From NCBI GenBank assembly GCA_934097015.1, contig CAKONF010000047.1, forward strand, positions 1 through 5,157: a DNA stretch of 5,157 nucleotides. The letters run 5' to 3'. Shown in pieces: positions 1 to 5,084 of this stretch. The stretch is from an uncultured Bacilli bacterium. GTDB taxonomy: Bacteria > Bacillota_I > Bacilli_A > RF39 > UBA660. Position numbers and translations under genes: made by a program. Numbering within the stretch: the stretch's first letter is position 1; each line of letters opens with the position of its first letter. The notes beneath the pieces were generated by a model. The model saw only the letters and a program-made list of their open reading frames with translations. It was not told the origin of the DNA and did no database searches.

Positions 1-133
1 ATTTCATTTTATAATTTTAGATTTGATATTTAGAATTTTTAAAGTATTTTTAATCCTTTTTTAACTTTCTTCAATATTAAATCTTTCATTTATTAAGTGC
101 ATACTAATCAACTTCTTTCAAAATGAAATGCAT

Positions 134-161
134 AAAAAAAGGTTAACCGAAATTAACCTTT
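134..161 (-). terminator. Intrinsic terminator of tRNA-Arg
   Basis: On the minus strand a perfect 9-bp stem, AAAGGTTAA paired with TTAACCTTT, encloses the 6-nt loop TTTCGG. The 3' arm runs straight into a T tract (A run at 134-140 on the plus strand). It lies about 40 nt past the encoded CCA end of the tRNA and fits the end of a monocistronic tRNA transcript. This is read directly from the sequence. Confidence 0.85.
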
Positions 162-199
162 CATATATTTAAAGTCGATTAGTTCGACTAATTTCCCAA

Positions 200-274
200 T
201 GGTGTCCCAGGCGGGAATCGAACCCGCAATTAAGCTTTAGGAGAGCTTTGTTATATCCATTTAACTACCAGGAC
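200..274 (-). tRNA. tRNA-Arg, anticodon CCT
   Basis: A full cloverleaf can be folded by eye. The 7-bp acceptor stem pairs GTCCTGG with CTGGGAC (two G-T pairs) and discriminator A is at 203. The D stem is GTTA/TAAC. The anticodon stem is AAGCT/AGCTT around loop CTCCTAA, giving anticodon CCT. The variable loop is only 4 nt (AATT). The T arm is GCGGG-TTCGATT-CCCGC. CCA is encoded at 200-202. The tRNA decodes AGG; in AT-rich Firmicutes a separate tRNA-Arg(TCT) would be expected to read AGA, which is inference. It lies 19 nt past the T tract that ends the HD gene and is followed by its own terminator, so it is probably a single-gene unit. The 3' trailer (162-199) can form a further small hairpin. 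Confidence 0.96.
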
Positions 275-282
275 ATAATTAT

Positions 283-291
283 ATTCTATCA
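283..291 (-). promoter_or_regulatory. Probable extended -10 promoter of tRNA-Arg
   Basis: Minus strand TGATAGAAT is TGn followed by the -10 hexamer TAGAAT. It is placed so that transcription would begin within a few bases upstream of the mature tRNA 5' end at 274. The matching -35 window (about 306-311) falls inside the preceding terminator hairpin and shows no TTGACA-like hexamer, so the promoter would depend on the TGn extension. The same 12-mer TGATAGAATATA precedes metG. A second hexamer, TATAAT (278-283), lies too close to the tRNA to place the start outside the mature gene. Confidence 0.45.
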
Positions 292-292
292 C

Positions 293-328
293 AAAAAAAA
301 TTATTTGGCATTATCTTTGGCCAAATAA
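293..328 (-). terminator. Intrinsic terminator overlapping the end of the HD gene
   Basis: The minus-strand stem TTATTTGGC pairs with GCCAAATAA (9 bp, plus-strand arms 301-309 and 320-328) around a 10-nt loop, followed by eight T (293-300). The 5' arm encodes residues near the C terminus of the HD protein, and its TAA stop (311-313) sits in the loop. Transcription termination and translation stop are therefore encoded in the same bases. Confidence 0.85.
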
Positions 329-814
329 TATCATATTTATAAAAAATAAAGTATATAATGCTATTGCATTTTTAAATTTAAATTTAGTTAGTTCATATGT
401 TGCAACACTTTTATCAACTAAAGTTAATACCCAACTTTCTTTGTATTTAGGAATAGTAGTTCCTAGGGGAAACATATGAGAAGTAATAGCATTTTTTTCT
501 ATATCATTTAAATTAAATTCTTTACTAGCGTTGTTATATGCTATTAATGGATGGTCTATTCCCTTTTTTATTCCCTTTGTTCCATGAAAATCATATTCAG
601 TAAAATAATCATGTAATAATGCAGCACGTGTTGCTGAAACATAATCCATTCCTAATTTTTTTGATATTTTATAAGTATATTTTGATACTCTCATAACATG
701 TATATATCTAGTAAGTCCATGATGACTTTCCCCTTTTAATTCATTAAACTTTTTTGTATTTATAATACTATCTGCAATATCATTAAAACTTATATTATCA
801 GTAGTTTTTTGCAT
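311..814 (-). CDS. Small HD-domain phosphohydrolase
   Basis: This is a 167-aa protein with the residue set of the HD superfamily of metal-dependent phosphohydrolases: H39 in the first helix (TRYIHVMRVS), the H68-D69 doublet in AALLHD, H88 (DHPLIA), H113 (TSHMFP) and D134 (LTLVDK). The order H...HD...H...H...D, with the segments HPLIAYNNA and SHMFPLG, resembles small stand-alone HD proteins common in Clostridia and Bacilli, whose substrate is not established. It is likely cytosolic with two bound metals. The last ~18 residues (150-167) are strongly hydrophobic (LYTLFFINMILFG) and may be a buried helix or weak membrane contact. The start is ATG with GAGGTG (823-828) 8 nt upstream. It has its own promoter, and its terminator begins inside the coding sequence. 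uvsE lies 85 nt upstream with no obvious terminator between, so some read-through is possible. Assignment to the superfamily is firm; the substrate is unknown. Confidence 0.9.
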   Translation of the reverse strand: MQKTTDNISFNDIADSIINTKKFNELKGESHHGLTRYIHVMRVSKYTYKISKKLGMDYVSATRAALLHDYFTEYDFHGTKGIKKGIDHPLIAYNNASKEFNLNDIEKNAITSHMFPLGTTIPKYKESWVLTLVDKSVATYELTKFKFKNAIALYTLFFINMILFGQR

Positions 815-837
815 TATTTTTTCACCTCAGTAAACAA

Positions 838-866
838 ATTATAGCATATTATATAAAGTTTGTCTA
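838..866 (-). promoter_or_regulatory. SigA-type promoter of the HD gene
   Basis: On the minus strand the -35 TAGACA (861-866), a 17-bp spacer and the -10 TATAAT (838-843) are preceded by TGC, an extended -10. The predicted start is near 831, leaving a leader of about 17 nt that contains the GAGGTG ribosome binding site. No operator or leader structure is visible. Confidence 0.7.
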
Positions 867-899
867 AAATTTATCTACATAATATTATATTAATTTACA

Positions 900-1829
900 T
901 TAAATAGTAAAACTTGATTCGTCTATAAAATGGTAATTTTCTTTAAATTTTAATTCATAAACTAATTTTACTAATGCTAAATCTTTAGCTTTTGCTTCTA
1001 ACATAATATCAATGTCTCTATTATATTTTTTTAAAAAATCAATAAATTTAATAAATTCATCACTATTAATATAATCATTATGACTTCTTTTCTCTTTTTT
1101 ACTTTTGGGACTAGAATAATGCATTTTTACTTTACACTTTTTATATGTATTAAATATTCTTTCCATATAAATATTTATATCTTTTGTGCATTTATTACAG
1201 TAATGATGATGTATATCTAAACACATTGGTACATTTATTTTTTCACATAATCTTAATGTTTGATAAACATTATAACTTTTATCATCATTTTCTAATATTA
1301 TTTTATTTTTTAAATCAGTATCTAATTTATCAAACGTTTCTATAAATCTATTAATACTTTTATTTATTCCTCCACTTTTACTTCCTATATGTAATATAAT
1401 ATTATAATTAATTTTAAACATATCCATTACTTTTTTTAAACTATTTAACATTTTTATACTTTTTATAATAACATCTTTATTAACACTATTTAATACACAA
1501 TATTCATTTTCATGTACGTCTACTCTCATATTGCTTTCATTAATTAATTTTCCTATATAAATGAATTTATCTTTATATTTATTTAAATCTATATCATGTA
1601 TATCTATAAGTGGTATTAAAGATGCTGTCATTCTAAAAAAGTATATATTATTTTTTATATTATATTTTATTATTTGTTCTAAATTATATAAATTTTCTTT
1701 TATTATATTATCTATTTTTATAGATTTATTATTTGTATCTAGTTTATTATAATATGTTAATGTTGTTGTTTTACTTGATGTAGTATCTATTATTTTACTT
1801 ATACAAGCATATCCTAATCTTATTTTCAT
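900..1829 (-). CDS. uvsE: UV damage endonuclease UvdE/UvsE
   Basis: UvdE-family TIM-barrel endonuclease (309 aa), which nicks DNA 5' to UV photoproducts and some abasic or oxidised lesions to start alternative excision repair. The N terminus KIRLGYACIS is the family opening. Residues matching the Thermus thermophilus enzyme's metal site occur in order and at nearly the same spacing: H106 (VDVHEN), H147 (ILHIGS), E180 (ILENDD), D205 and H208 (LDIHHH), K235 and H237 (VKMHYS), H250 (SHNDY), E278 (LEAKAK). K235 is the lysine found carboxylated in that enzyme. The lesion-probing pair after the first histidine is E109-Y110 instead of Gln-Tyr. I start at ATG 1829; a GTG three codons upstream is in frame but forms the SD-like GTGAT. 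metG lies upstream behind a terminator. No SOS-type operator is visible, and only a weak -10 candidate (CATAAT, 1845-1850) precedes the gene. The family call is very secure. Confidence 0.95.
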   Translation of the reverse strand: MKIRLGYACISKIIDTTSSKTTTLTYYNKLDTNNKSIKIDNIIKENLYNLEQIIKYNIKNNIYFFRMTASLIPLIDIHDIDLNKYKDKFIYIGKLINESNMRVDVHENEYCVLNSVNKDVIIKSIKMLNSLKKVMDMFKINYNIILHIGSKSGGINKSINRFIETFDKLDTDLKNKIILENDDKSYNVYQTLRLCEKINVPMCLDIHHHYCNKCTKDINIYMERIFNTYKKCKVKMHYSSPKSKKEKRSHNDYINSDEFIKFIDFLKKYNRDIDIMLEAKAKDLALVKLVYELKFKENYHFIDESSFTI

Positions 1830-1833
1830 ATTT

Positions 1834-1838
1834 ATCAC
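1834..1838 (-). promoter_or_regulatory. Ribosome binding site fixing the uvsE start
   Basis: Minus strand TTGTGATAAATATG places GTGAT just ahead of ATG 1829, closely resembling the maf start region GGTGATAAAATG. The in-frame GTG at 1836-1838 is therefore better read as part of the Shine-Dalgarno than as the start codon. The family N terminus also begins near KIRLGY. Confidence 0.5.
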
Positions 1839-1871
1839 AATATTATTATGTTTAAAAAATATTATTTCATG

Positions 1872-1898
1872 AAAAAAACTTACTAATTAAAGTAAGTT
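1872..1898 (-). terminator. Intrinsic terminator of metG
   Basis: The minus strand has stem AACTTACT/AGTAAGTT (8 bp, plus-strand arms 1877-1884 and 1891-1898) with a 6-nt loop TTAATT, then a T run continuing to 1872. It begins 1 nt past the metG TAA stop. The stem is AT-rich, so efficiency may be moderate, but position and T tract are canonical. Confidence 0.8.
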
Positions 1899-1899
1899 A

Positions 1900-3516
1900 T
1901 TATAATCTAGTAAATAATGCTTCAATAGTTGGTAGAGATAAATCTTTTTTTGCTTCTATATAATTCCAAGAAGGTTTATCTATACTTAAATAAGATCTTA
2001 TTTTTTCTGCTGTAGAAGGCATTATTGGTTCTATATAATTACTAATATTTGCAATTATTGTAGAACAAGTATAAATAGTATCATTGAATTTATTAATATC
2101 TTCTTTAAATGATATCCATGGTGTTTCTTCATCATAATATTTATTAACTCTATCAAGTAAGTTAATTATTATGTTAGCAACTTCTCTAAATTCCATTTTT
2201 TCCATATAGAATGTTATATCTTTATATGTTTTTTCTAGTAATTTTTTCATATCTTCATCCATATTTCCGTTTGGAATATTTGTTAGTCCTTTAAATTTTA
2301 ATGTTCTATTTATGAAATTACCTAATTTATTGTTTATTTCATTATGAGTTGCATTATATTCTTCTATTCCAAAGTTCGAGTCTCTCTTTTCTGGACCATT
2401 TCTAAGTAAATGAAATCTTAATGTGTCTATATTAAATTCTTCTGCAGCTTCTAAAACAGTCATACCTATTCCTTTACTCTTAGAGAATTTTTGATCGTTG
2501 AAATTTAAATATTCACAAGATACTAACATATCTGGTAATTTGTAATTATCCTCTAGTGCTATTAAAAGTCCTGGGAATATTATACTATGGAATGTAATAT
2601 TATCTTTGCCATGTACCATGTACATAATACTATTTTTATCTTTATCCCACCAATTTCTATAATCTAAATTATTTCTATTACAGAAATCCATTGTAGTTGT
2701 TAAATATCCTAATACAGCATCAATCCAAACATACATTTTTTTATCTTCATAATTTGGTATAGGAATATCTACTCCCCAAGATAAATCTCTTGTGACAGCT
2801 CTATCTGGTAATCCAGCACTTAAATATTTATTTGTTTCATTTTGAGCATTTTTTCTCCATTTAGATTCATTATTTTTTACATACTCTCCTATTTTTGGTT
2901 GTAATTTAGATAATGCAATGTATAAATTTTTATTATCTTTTAATATTGTTTTATTACCACAATCTAAACATATTGCGCCATTTAATTCTTGTTTTGTAAA
3001 TACATGTCCGCATTCACATTGATCTCCTTTTGTTTCACTTCCACAGTCAGGACATGTTGTTAAAAGTTCTCTATCAGCAACAAACTTTTTACATGTTTCA
3101 CAGTAATTATCTGGTTCAATTTTTTCATAAATATAACCTTTATCATATATTTCCTTAAATAATTTTTCTACTGTTTTTTTATGAAATTCACTTTCTGTTT
3201 TTGAATATAAATTGTATGTAAAATTCATTTTTTTAAATGATTCCACAAATTCATTATGATATCTTTCTGAAATACTATTAGGTGTGACACCTTCTTTTTT
3301 TGCTCTTTCTGTTATTGGAGTTCCATGACAATCACTTCCAGATACATACATAACATTATCACCCATTAATCTATGATAACGAGCAAGAACATCTCCTGGT
3401 AATTGACTTGCCAAATGTCCTAAATGAAGGCTACTGTTTGCATAAGGCCAAGCTCCACCTATTAATATATTTCTACCATTTTCATTAATTTCTATATCAT
3501 TATATATTTCATTCAT
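1900..3516 (-). CDS. metG: Methionyl-tRNA synthetase
   Basis: Class Ia aminoacyl-tRNA synthetase (538 aa) that charges tRNA-Met for initiation and elongation. The Rossmann fold starts at AWPYANSSLHLGH, with the HIGH-type motif HLGH at 31-34. A connective domain with two zinc knuckles follows: Cys pairs at 139/142, 155/158, 167/169 and 183/186. The Met/adenylate segment WIDAVLGY is at 264-271 and the KMSKS loop reads KFSKS at 343-347. From about residue 385 comes the helical anticodon-binding domain (NKLGNFINRT onward). There is no C-terminal tRNA-binding (EMAP-like) domain such as that in the longer B. subtilis enzyme. The third Cys pair is CxC, one residue shorter than the usual CxxC. The start is ATG 3516, with GAGGTG 6 nt upstream; the GTG at 3523-3525 belongs to that site. 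The short leader leaves no room for a T-box. It is a monocistronic unit with its own promoter and terminator. Confidence 0.98.
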   Translation of the reverse strand: MNEIYNDIEINENGRNILIGGAWPYANSSLHLGHLASQLPGDVLARYHRLMGDNVMYVSGSDCHGTPITERAKKEGVTPNSISERYHNEFVESFKKMNFTYNLYSKTESEFHKKTVEKLFKEIYDKGYIYEKIEPDNYCETCKKFVADRELLTTCPDCGSETKGDQCECGHVFTKQELNGAICLDCGNKTILKDNKNLYIALSKLQPKIGEYVKNNESKWRKNAQNETNKYLSAGLPDRAVTRDLSWGVDIPIPNYEDKKMYVWIDAVLGYLTTTMDFCNRNNLDYRNWWDKDKNSIMYMVHGKDNITFHSIIFPGLLIALEDNYKLPDMLVSCEYLNFNDQKFSKSKGIGMTVLEAAEEFNIDTLRFHLLRNGPEKRDSNFGIEEYNATHNEINNKLGNFINRTLKFKGLTNIPNGNMDEDMKKLLEKTYKDITFYMEKMEFREVANIIINLLDRVNKYYDEETPWISFKEDINKFNDTIYTCSTIIANISNYIEPIMPSTAEKIRSYLSIDKPSWNYIEAKKDLSLPTIEALFTRL

Positions 3517-3522
3517 AATATT

Positions 3523-3528
3523 CACCTC
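3523..3528 (-). promoter_or_regulatory. Ribosome binding site deciding the metG start
   Basis: The minus strand reads GAGGTG, then AATATT, then ATG at 3516. This strong Shine-Dalgarno at 6-nt spacing makes ATG 3516 the start. The in-frame GTG at 3523-3525 would need a different site upstream, and none is seen; choosing it would add three spurious residues. Confidence 0.8.
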
Positions 3529-3545
3529 AAACTAATTACTACTAT

Positions 3546-3554
3546 ATTCTATCA
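3546..3554 (-). promoter_or_regulatory. Extended -10 promoter of metG
   Basis: Minus strand TGATAGAAT (TGn plus -10 TAGAAT) predicts a start near 3539 and a leader of about 23 nt. At 17-bp spacing the -35 window (3569-3574) reads TGTAAA, a poor match, so the TGn extension probably compensates. The surrounding 12-mer TGATAGAATATA is identical to that before tRNA-Arg. Confidence 0.55.
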
Positions 3555-3593
3555 TATATATATACTTTTTTACACATTTTTATTTCACATAAG

Positions 3594-3616
3594 AAAAAAA
3601 TGCTAAAAATTTTAGC
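3594..3616 (-). terminator. Intrinsic terminator of the lipoprotein gene
   Basis: Immediately after the TAA stop (3617-3619) the minus strand reads GCTAAA-ATT-TTTAGC, a 6-bp stem with a 3-nt loop, followed by A and seven T (3594-3600). The stem is short, but the position and T tract are typical. Confidence 0.7.
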
Positions 3617-4369
3617 TTATTTGTTTTTTTCTTTTACTAATTTTTTTGTTTCTTCTATATCTTGACTATCACCATATTCAATTTCAACATCACTTGTATA
3701 AACAATAAATTCAGTATCAATACTTACATTTTTATAATCTATATCATTTGGTCCTTTAATTAATAAATCATAAACTATAGATATTTTATTAGCATATACT
3801 CCTAATTTTTGGTAATCTGATTCTGTATAACGTTTTTGTGTAAAACTACCACTAGAATATCCTTGTGCTCCATAATAAGTTCCACTAATAAAACTTTCAT
3901 TACATCCTTCAATTGCATTTGCACTTATATAATTTATATTATCTGATATAGGAAAACCTAACATTAATGAATTATGAATTCTGTCATCCATTGTATCTTG
4001 TTTAATTCCATCTACTGCAGCATATCTAGATTTTATTGATGTATCAATATGAACATTATCAATATAAACTTTATAATTTTCTGGTAAATTTTCCGTATGA
4101 ACTTTTAATCTCAAAAATTTATCACCAGTAATTCTCCAAACTTTTTCTTCTCCTGGGTCACATCTGTATTCACATATCAATTTAAAATTTTCGTTTGGTA
4201 CAGTTAATTCTTGTTTTAATACTTCTCCTATTTTTGCTTCATCATCATTTAACGAATCATATCTTTCTATAGGTGCAAGTTCTTTTGGCGCTAGCTCACA
4301 TCCTGTTAAACTAGAACTAGCTATTACGCTTGATAAAATTAATGATAGTGCTTTATATTTATTTTTCAT
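3617..4369 (-). CDS. Putative lipoprotein of unknown function
   Basis: A 250-aa protein with a type II signal peptide: positive N-region (KNKYK), hydrophobic stretch 6-21 (ALSLILSSVIASSSL) and lipobox LTGC with acceptor Cys24. It should be lipidated and anchored on the outer face of the membrane. The mature part opens with the short repeat ELAPKELAPIE (25-35). An apparently folded domain follows (about 60-230), rich in alternating hydrophobic residues (LRLKVHTENL, YKVYIDNVHIDTS, ISIVYDLLIKG, SIDTEFIVYTSDVEIEYG) that suggest beta strands. Three further Cys are present (66, 70, 156); C66 and C70 form a CxxxC near a DPGEEK turn. The C terminus (236-250) is charged and probably helical. I do not recognise the family and see no enzymatic motif. 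The start is ATG with GAGGG (4375-4379) 5 nt upstream. It has a good promoter of its own, 57 nt after maf. Confidence 0.85.
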   Translation of the reverse strand: MKNKYKALSLILSSVIASSSLTGCELAPKELAPIERYDSLNDDEAKIGEVLKQELTVPNENFKLICEYRCDPGEEKVWRITGDKFLRLKVHTENLPENYKVYIDNVHIDTSIKSRYAAVDGIKQDTMDDRIHNSLMLGFPISDNINYISANAIEGCNESFISGTYYGAQGYSSGSFTQKRYTESDYQKLGVYANKISIVYDLLIKGPNDIDYKNVSIDTEFIVYTSDVEIEYGDSQDIEETKKLVKEKNK

Positions 4370-4393
4370 ATAAACCCTCTTTCTTTGAAAAAT

Positions 4394-4422
4394 ATAATAA
4401 CATAAATAATAGTACTTTTCAA
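4394..4422 (-). promoter_or_regulatory. SigA-type promoter of the lipoprotein gene
   Basis: The minus strand has -35 TTGAAA (4417-4422), a 17-bp spacer and -10 TATTAT (4394-4399) preceded by TGT, an extended -10. The predicted start is near 4387, giving a leader of about 18 nt with GAGGG. The -35 begins only 4 nt past the maf stop. No terminator separates the two genes, so maf transcripts may also continue into this gene. Confidence 0.7.
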
Positions 4423-4426
4423 TTAT

Positions 4427-5023
4427 TTAATTTTTCCATTCAAAATCAGATATTTTATATCCTATTTCATTTAATTTTTCAAACAATATACTTGGTGATA
4501 AACCAAATACAGTATTATAGTCTCCATTTATTTTTTCTATAAATAAAGATGCTTTTCCTAATATAACATAACCACACCTGTTTAAAATATTTTTTTCCTT
4601 AAAAATATACCATTTTATTTCATCTTCATTAATATTTTTAAAGAGAACATCACATTTATCATAACAAGATATAATTTTATTTTTATACATATCATATATT
4701 GTTATACCAGTTATTGCAGTTGTTAAATTACCACTCATATCTTTTAAATTATTGTATGCTTCTTCTTTTGTTTTTGGTTTTTCATAAATTTTATTATTAT
4801 AATAAATAATTGTATCAGCACCTATTATAATTTTTTTATCATTAATTTTTTTACTAACATTCAATACTTTATTTTTAGATAATTCCATTACATATTCTTC
4901 TGGTATTTTTTTGTCACAATTTTCTTCTATATTACTTATAATAACTTCATATTTTAAACCAATCATATCTAGTATATCTTTTCTTTGTTTCGAATTAGAA
5001 GCTAAAACTATTTTATATTTCAT
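4427..5023 (-). CDS. maf: Divergent Maf-family nucleotide pyrophosphatase
   Basis: Maf/HAM1-fold protein of 198 aa, normal length for the family. Maf enzymes hydrolyse dTTP, UTP or modified nucleoside triphosphates to monophosphates and are linked to septum formation in B. subtilis. Landmarks: N-terminal loop ASNSKQRKDIL (8-18), E33, catalytic-type GADTI with D70, EKP with K82, MSG (96-98), TG (105-106), and the C-terminal KINGDYNTVFGLS (164-176). D70 and K82 fall at the same positions as in E. coli YhdE. Several family residues differ: SPRR is SKQR (11-14), the His after the SG motif is Thr101, and the Gln of the IQG motif is Leu155. Specificity is thus uncertain and activity could be altered. 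The start is ATG 5023 with GGTGAT (5027-5032) 3 nt upstream. It has no terminator of its own. Confidence 0.9.
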   Translation of the reverse strand: MKYKIVLASNSKQRKDILDMIGLKYEVIISNIEENCDKKIPEEYVMELSKNKVLNVSKKINDKKIIIGADTIIYYNNKIYEKPKTKEEAYNNLKDMSGNLTTAITGITIYDMYKNKIISCYDKCDVLFKNINEDEIKWYIFKEKNILNRCGYVILGKASLFIEKINGDYNTVFGLSPSILFEKLNEIGYKISDFEWKN

Positions 5024-5038
5024 TTTATCACCATAATA

Positions 5039-5070
5039 AGTATAACATATGATAAAAGATATAGTGTCAA
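5039..5070 (-). promoter_or_regulatory. Probable promoter of maf
   Basis: The minus strand has -10 TATACT (5039-5044) preceded by TGT, an extended -10. A perfect TTGACA (5065-5070) lies upstream at 20-bp spacing, longer than the usual 16-18, so the extended -10 may be the main determinant. The TTGACA spans the loop and 3' arm of the 12-bp terminator hairpin. The predicted start near 5032 would leave an almost leaderless message starting at the GGTGAT site, so the assignment is tentative. Confidence 0.4.
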
Positions 5071-5084
5071 TTACTATATCTTTT
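5054..5084 (-). terminator. 12-bp inverted repeat, likely intrinsic terminator
   Basis: AAAAGATATAGT and ACTATATCTTTT form a perfect 12-bp inverted repeat around a 7-nt loop. With A runs on one side and T runs on the other it can act on either strand. Since all genes here are on the minus strand, it most likely ends a transcript entering from beyond the right edge. Alternatively it sits in the leader of maf as an attenuator or operator. The stem is AT-rich, with only two G-C pairs. Confidence 0.6.

Noticed and set aside
1561..1752. 63-codon open frame on the plus strand, inside uvsE
   Set aside because: It is antisense to a clear UvsE gene, consists mostly of Ile/Leu/Phe/Ser codons as expected from AT-rich antisense sequence, and has no ribosome binding site.
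1830..1838. Longer uvsE starting at an in-frame GTG three codons upstream
   Set aside because: It lies within the SD-like GTGAT ahead of ATG 1829, and family members begin close to KIRLGY. The difference is only three residues.
1830..1899. SOS/LexA-type operator for the DNA-repair gene
   Set aside because: No GAAC-N4-GTTC-like dyad was found in the uvsE upstream region, so damage-inducible control is not supported.
3517..3525. Longer metG starting at an upstream in-frame GTG
   Set aside because: That GTG is the last half of the GAGGTG ribosome binding site serving ATG 3516.
3517..3616. T-box or SAM riboswitch leader for metG
   Set aside because: The interval is 100 bases, partly occupied by the lipoprotein terminator and the promoter, and leaves only about 23 nt of leader.
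4330..4542. 70-codon open frame on the plus strand across the lipoprotein/maf junction
   Set aside because: It overlaps two well-supported minus-strand genes and the lipoprotein promoter, has a Phe/Tyr/Ile-rich composition, and has no Shine-Dalgarno.
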